Positions 62,901 to 64,000 of a stretch of DNA of 64,000 bases are shown one piece after another (the first letter of the stretch is position 1; each line of letters begins with the position of its first letter). This DNA comes from Phialocephala subalpina (lineage: Eukaryota; Ascomycota; Leotiomycetes; Helotiales; Mollisiaceae): positions 186,001-250,000 of the forward strand of contig FJOG01000011.1 of the NCBI GenBank assembly GCA_900073065.1, written 5' to 3'. A model generated the notes under the pieces. It did not search any database. It saw only the letters and a list, made by a program, of their open reading frames with translations, and was not told the DNA's origin. Both the position numbers and the translations under genes were made by a program.

Positions 62901-63997
62901 GTGAGAGCCGTGAGACTTATTGTCGATATAAAGACCGTTGTGGCCATGTCCATGTCCGTGTCCGTACATAAGACTGGCAGGCCGAGAGCTATTGTCAGCC
63001 AGGTTTGTGACAAGCTCTCGAAGACTCTTTCGAATGTCCTCGTCGCGAGCGTTTGTTGCTTCCTTCAAACTGACAAGATCGGTAGCGTTGTCCTTACTCC
63101 TACGACTCAACTGAGCCATCTCTCTCTGTAAGGCCGTTGCAATACTTGTCAAGCTCAAAATCTGATTGGAAATCGCATCGAATGTCTGAGGTGTGCGAAC
63201 CAGCGCCGTGGACCCGTTCGTGACATTCGATAGAGGGGCATCGACGTCCCGATTCGGCATATTCTGTAAAGCCAACATCGTCGCGGATTGTGGTGGATTG
63301 TTCTCTCCTAAGATACTTTGAGGCGGTCTCCGCAAGGAGGGCCTCAATGTCGGAGTGTCTCGACTTGGAGGTTCGTGATGAGGTGTGGGGGTTGATGACC
63401 GGCTCCTATCCTTCTCTGGCGATCCTGCCTCAAGCAGAAGCACAGAACGCCTTGATTCCTTCTCTGGCGACTTTTCTGGGGATTTTCCGATGTCGTAGAA
63501 AAAGTCCTTGTTTGTGTGTGGTGTCGAAGGCCGCACTGAAGCCTTTTCGGGAGATCTCGAGCCAAATGTTGAGCCACTCTCTAGGAAGCTGCTCAAGTCC
63601 CTAACATTGCCTGTCTGCAGAGACTGCATGCGCTTGTGAGCAGCTCCTTTGATTAGAGACCGCTCTGGAGATTCGATGCGTTTGGGAGGAGGATTCGTGA
63701 TGTAGCCACTCTCTCGGGCCTTTTCGGTCAGGGCTAGATGTGCGGACTGTATTGCGCTCGAGGTGTTCGGTCGAGATGTGCTGGTGAGAGGAGATGATGG
63801 ATTCATAGGTAATGGAGGAGGTGCGCGTTCTGGGTCGGAGCTGTCCCACCTACAATAGAGTCAACATCATGCTTGGGCTAGACCATTGGCAATACGTACA
63901 TTGGGACAAGGGATTTGCCAGTATCTGAGGAAGAGGAATGTTGATGTTTGAGATGTCTATCTCCATCGCGGGAGGCGTCTCTCTCTATCGACGGCAT
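56901..63997 (-). CDS. Giant repeat and coiled-coil protein, unknown function
   Basis: Exons 63997-63900 and 63849-56901 (50-bp intron, in phase) encode about 2348 residues starting MPSIERDASRDGD, with WDSSDPERAPPPLP just after the junction. The start lies three bases from the window edge, so an earlier exon cannot be excluded. Layout: a disordered Ser/Pro-rich head (1-330) with many SPEK/SPER motifs; a helical region; about 17 degenerate repeats around RDDVLDAVKEGLHTFDF (about 718-1206); long acidic coiled coil (1200-1950); three HEKLDKLV repeats; a dense Glu/Lys/Arg coiled coil near 2000-2100 (EEERLKESVAILKAEQEDLA); and a disordered basic then acidic tail. No ATPase or membrane motif was seen. 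A cytoskeletal or cortical scaffold is plausible but inferred. Confidence 0.9.
57960..58125 (-). repeat. Three HEKLDKLV coding repeats
   Basis: Three 18-residue units, each HEKLD(R/K)LV followed by about ten residues (EKSDFTPI, ENSDYAPV, DHTHAAGK), in the coiled-coil part of the giant protein. The heptad-like spacing fits a helix. Confidence 0.8.
60330..61795 (-). repeat. Array of about 17 degenerate 24-34-residue coding repeats
   Basis: Within the giant gene, each unit has the core (S/T)RDD(M/V/I)xDAVKEGLHTFDF, followed by a variable linker such as AANTTALSRDVSG. Adjacent middle units (about 60640-60930) are nearly identical, which indicates recent local duplication, while outer units are more diverged. 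Some units lack the linker and are only 24 residues long. Confidence 0.88.
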
Positions 63998-64000
63998 AAT

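Overview
The window is nuclear DNA from a filamentous ascomycete (Pezizomycotina, possibly Leotiomycetes; class level is inference). Evidence: short GT-AG introns of about 45-112 bp with CTAAC/CTGAC-like branch sites, a HET-domain gene, a UDP-galactopyranose mutase gene, a very large hybrid histidine kinase and Pezizomycotina-style low-complexity proteins. There are no operons, tRNAs, rRNAs or intact transposons that I can support.

Layout. 0.5-3.9 kb: an intact HET-domain gene followed by a degenerate 2EXR-type gene. 4.4-9.4 kb: a PLP-dependent L-serine/threonine dehydratase and a 972-residue disordered protein. 9.4-12.5 kb: gene-poor, with a 75-bp tandem duplication. 12.5-17.8 kb: a divergent pair, a DUF250-type nucleotide-sugar transporter (minus) and UDP-galactopyranose mutase (plus), matching the glfB/glfA galactofuranose pair of Aspergillus. 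19.0-26.7 kb: a 2542-residue cytosolic hybrid histidine kinase with pseudokinase, AAA-type ATPase, GAF, HisKA, HATPase and receiver domains. 27.9-28.3 kb: a small NTF2/SnoaL-like gene whose start codon reads ATA. 29.2-30.1 kb: an NmrA-like Rossmann protein. 33.6-35.2 kb: a 519-residue Pro/Gln-rich protein with a GC-AG intron. 36-42 kb: almost no recognisable coding sequence. 42.3-43.8 kb: a membrane-protein gene with an unresolved frame break. 44.7-45.1 kb: a paralogue of the 27.9-kb gene, broken by one in-frame TAG. 45.8-53.3 kb: a dense housekeeping block with a YEN1/GEN1 Holliday-junction resolvase, a small hydrophobic protein, an Arp10/Arp11-type dynactin subunit and mitochondrial seryl-tRNA synthetase. 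56.9-64.0 kb: a 2348-residue repeat and coiled-coil protein.

Shared roles. The glf pair makes cytosolic UDP-galactofuranose and moves it into the Golgi for cell-wall glycans. The other genes are unrelated neighbours. The observations I would follow first are the two SnoaL-like paralogues, each disabled (or at least altered) by a single TpG-to-TpA change; the roughly 17-copy repeat array in the giant protein; and the degenerate kinase domain that heads the histidine kinase.

Exon boundaries were chosen by hand from splice signals and codon phase and need RNA evidence.
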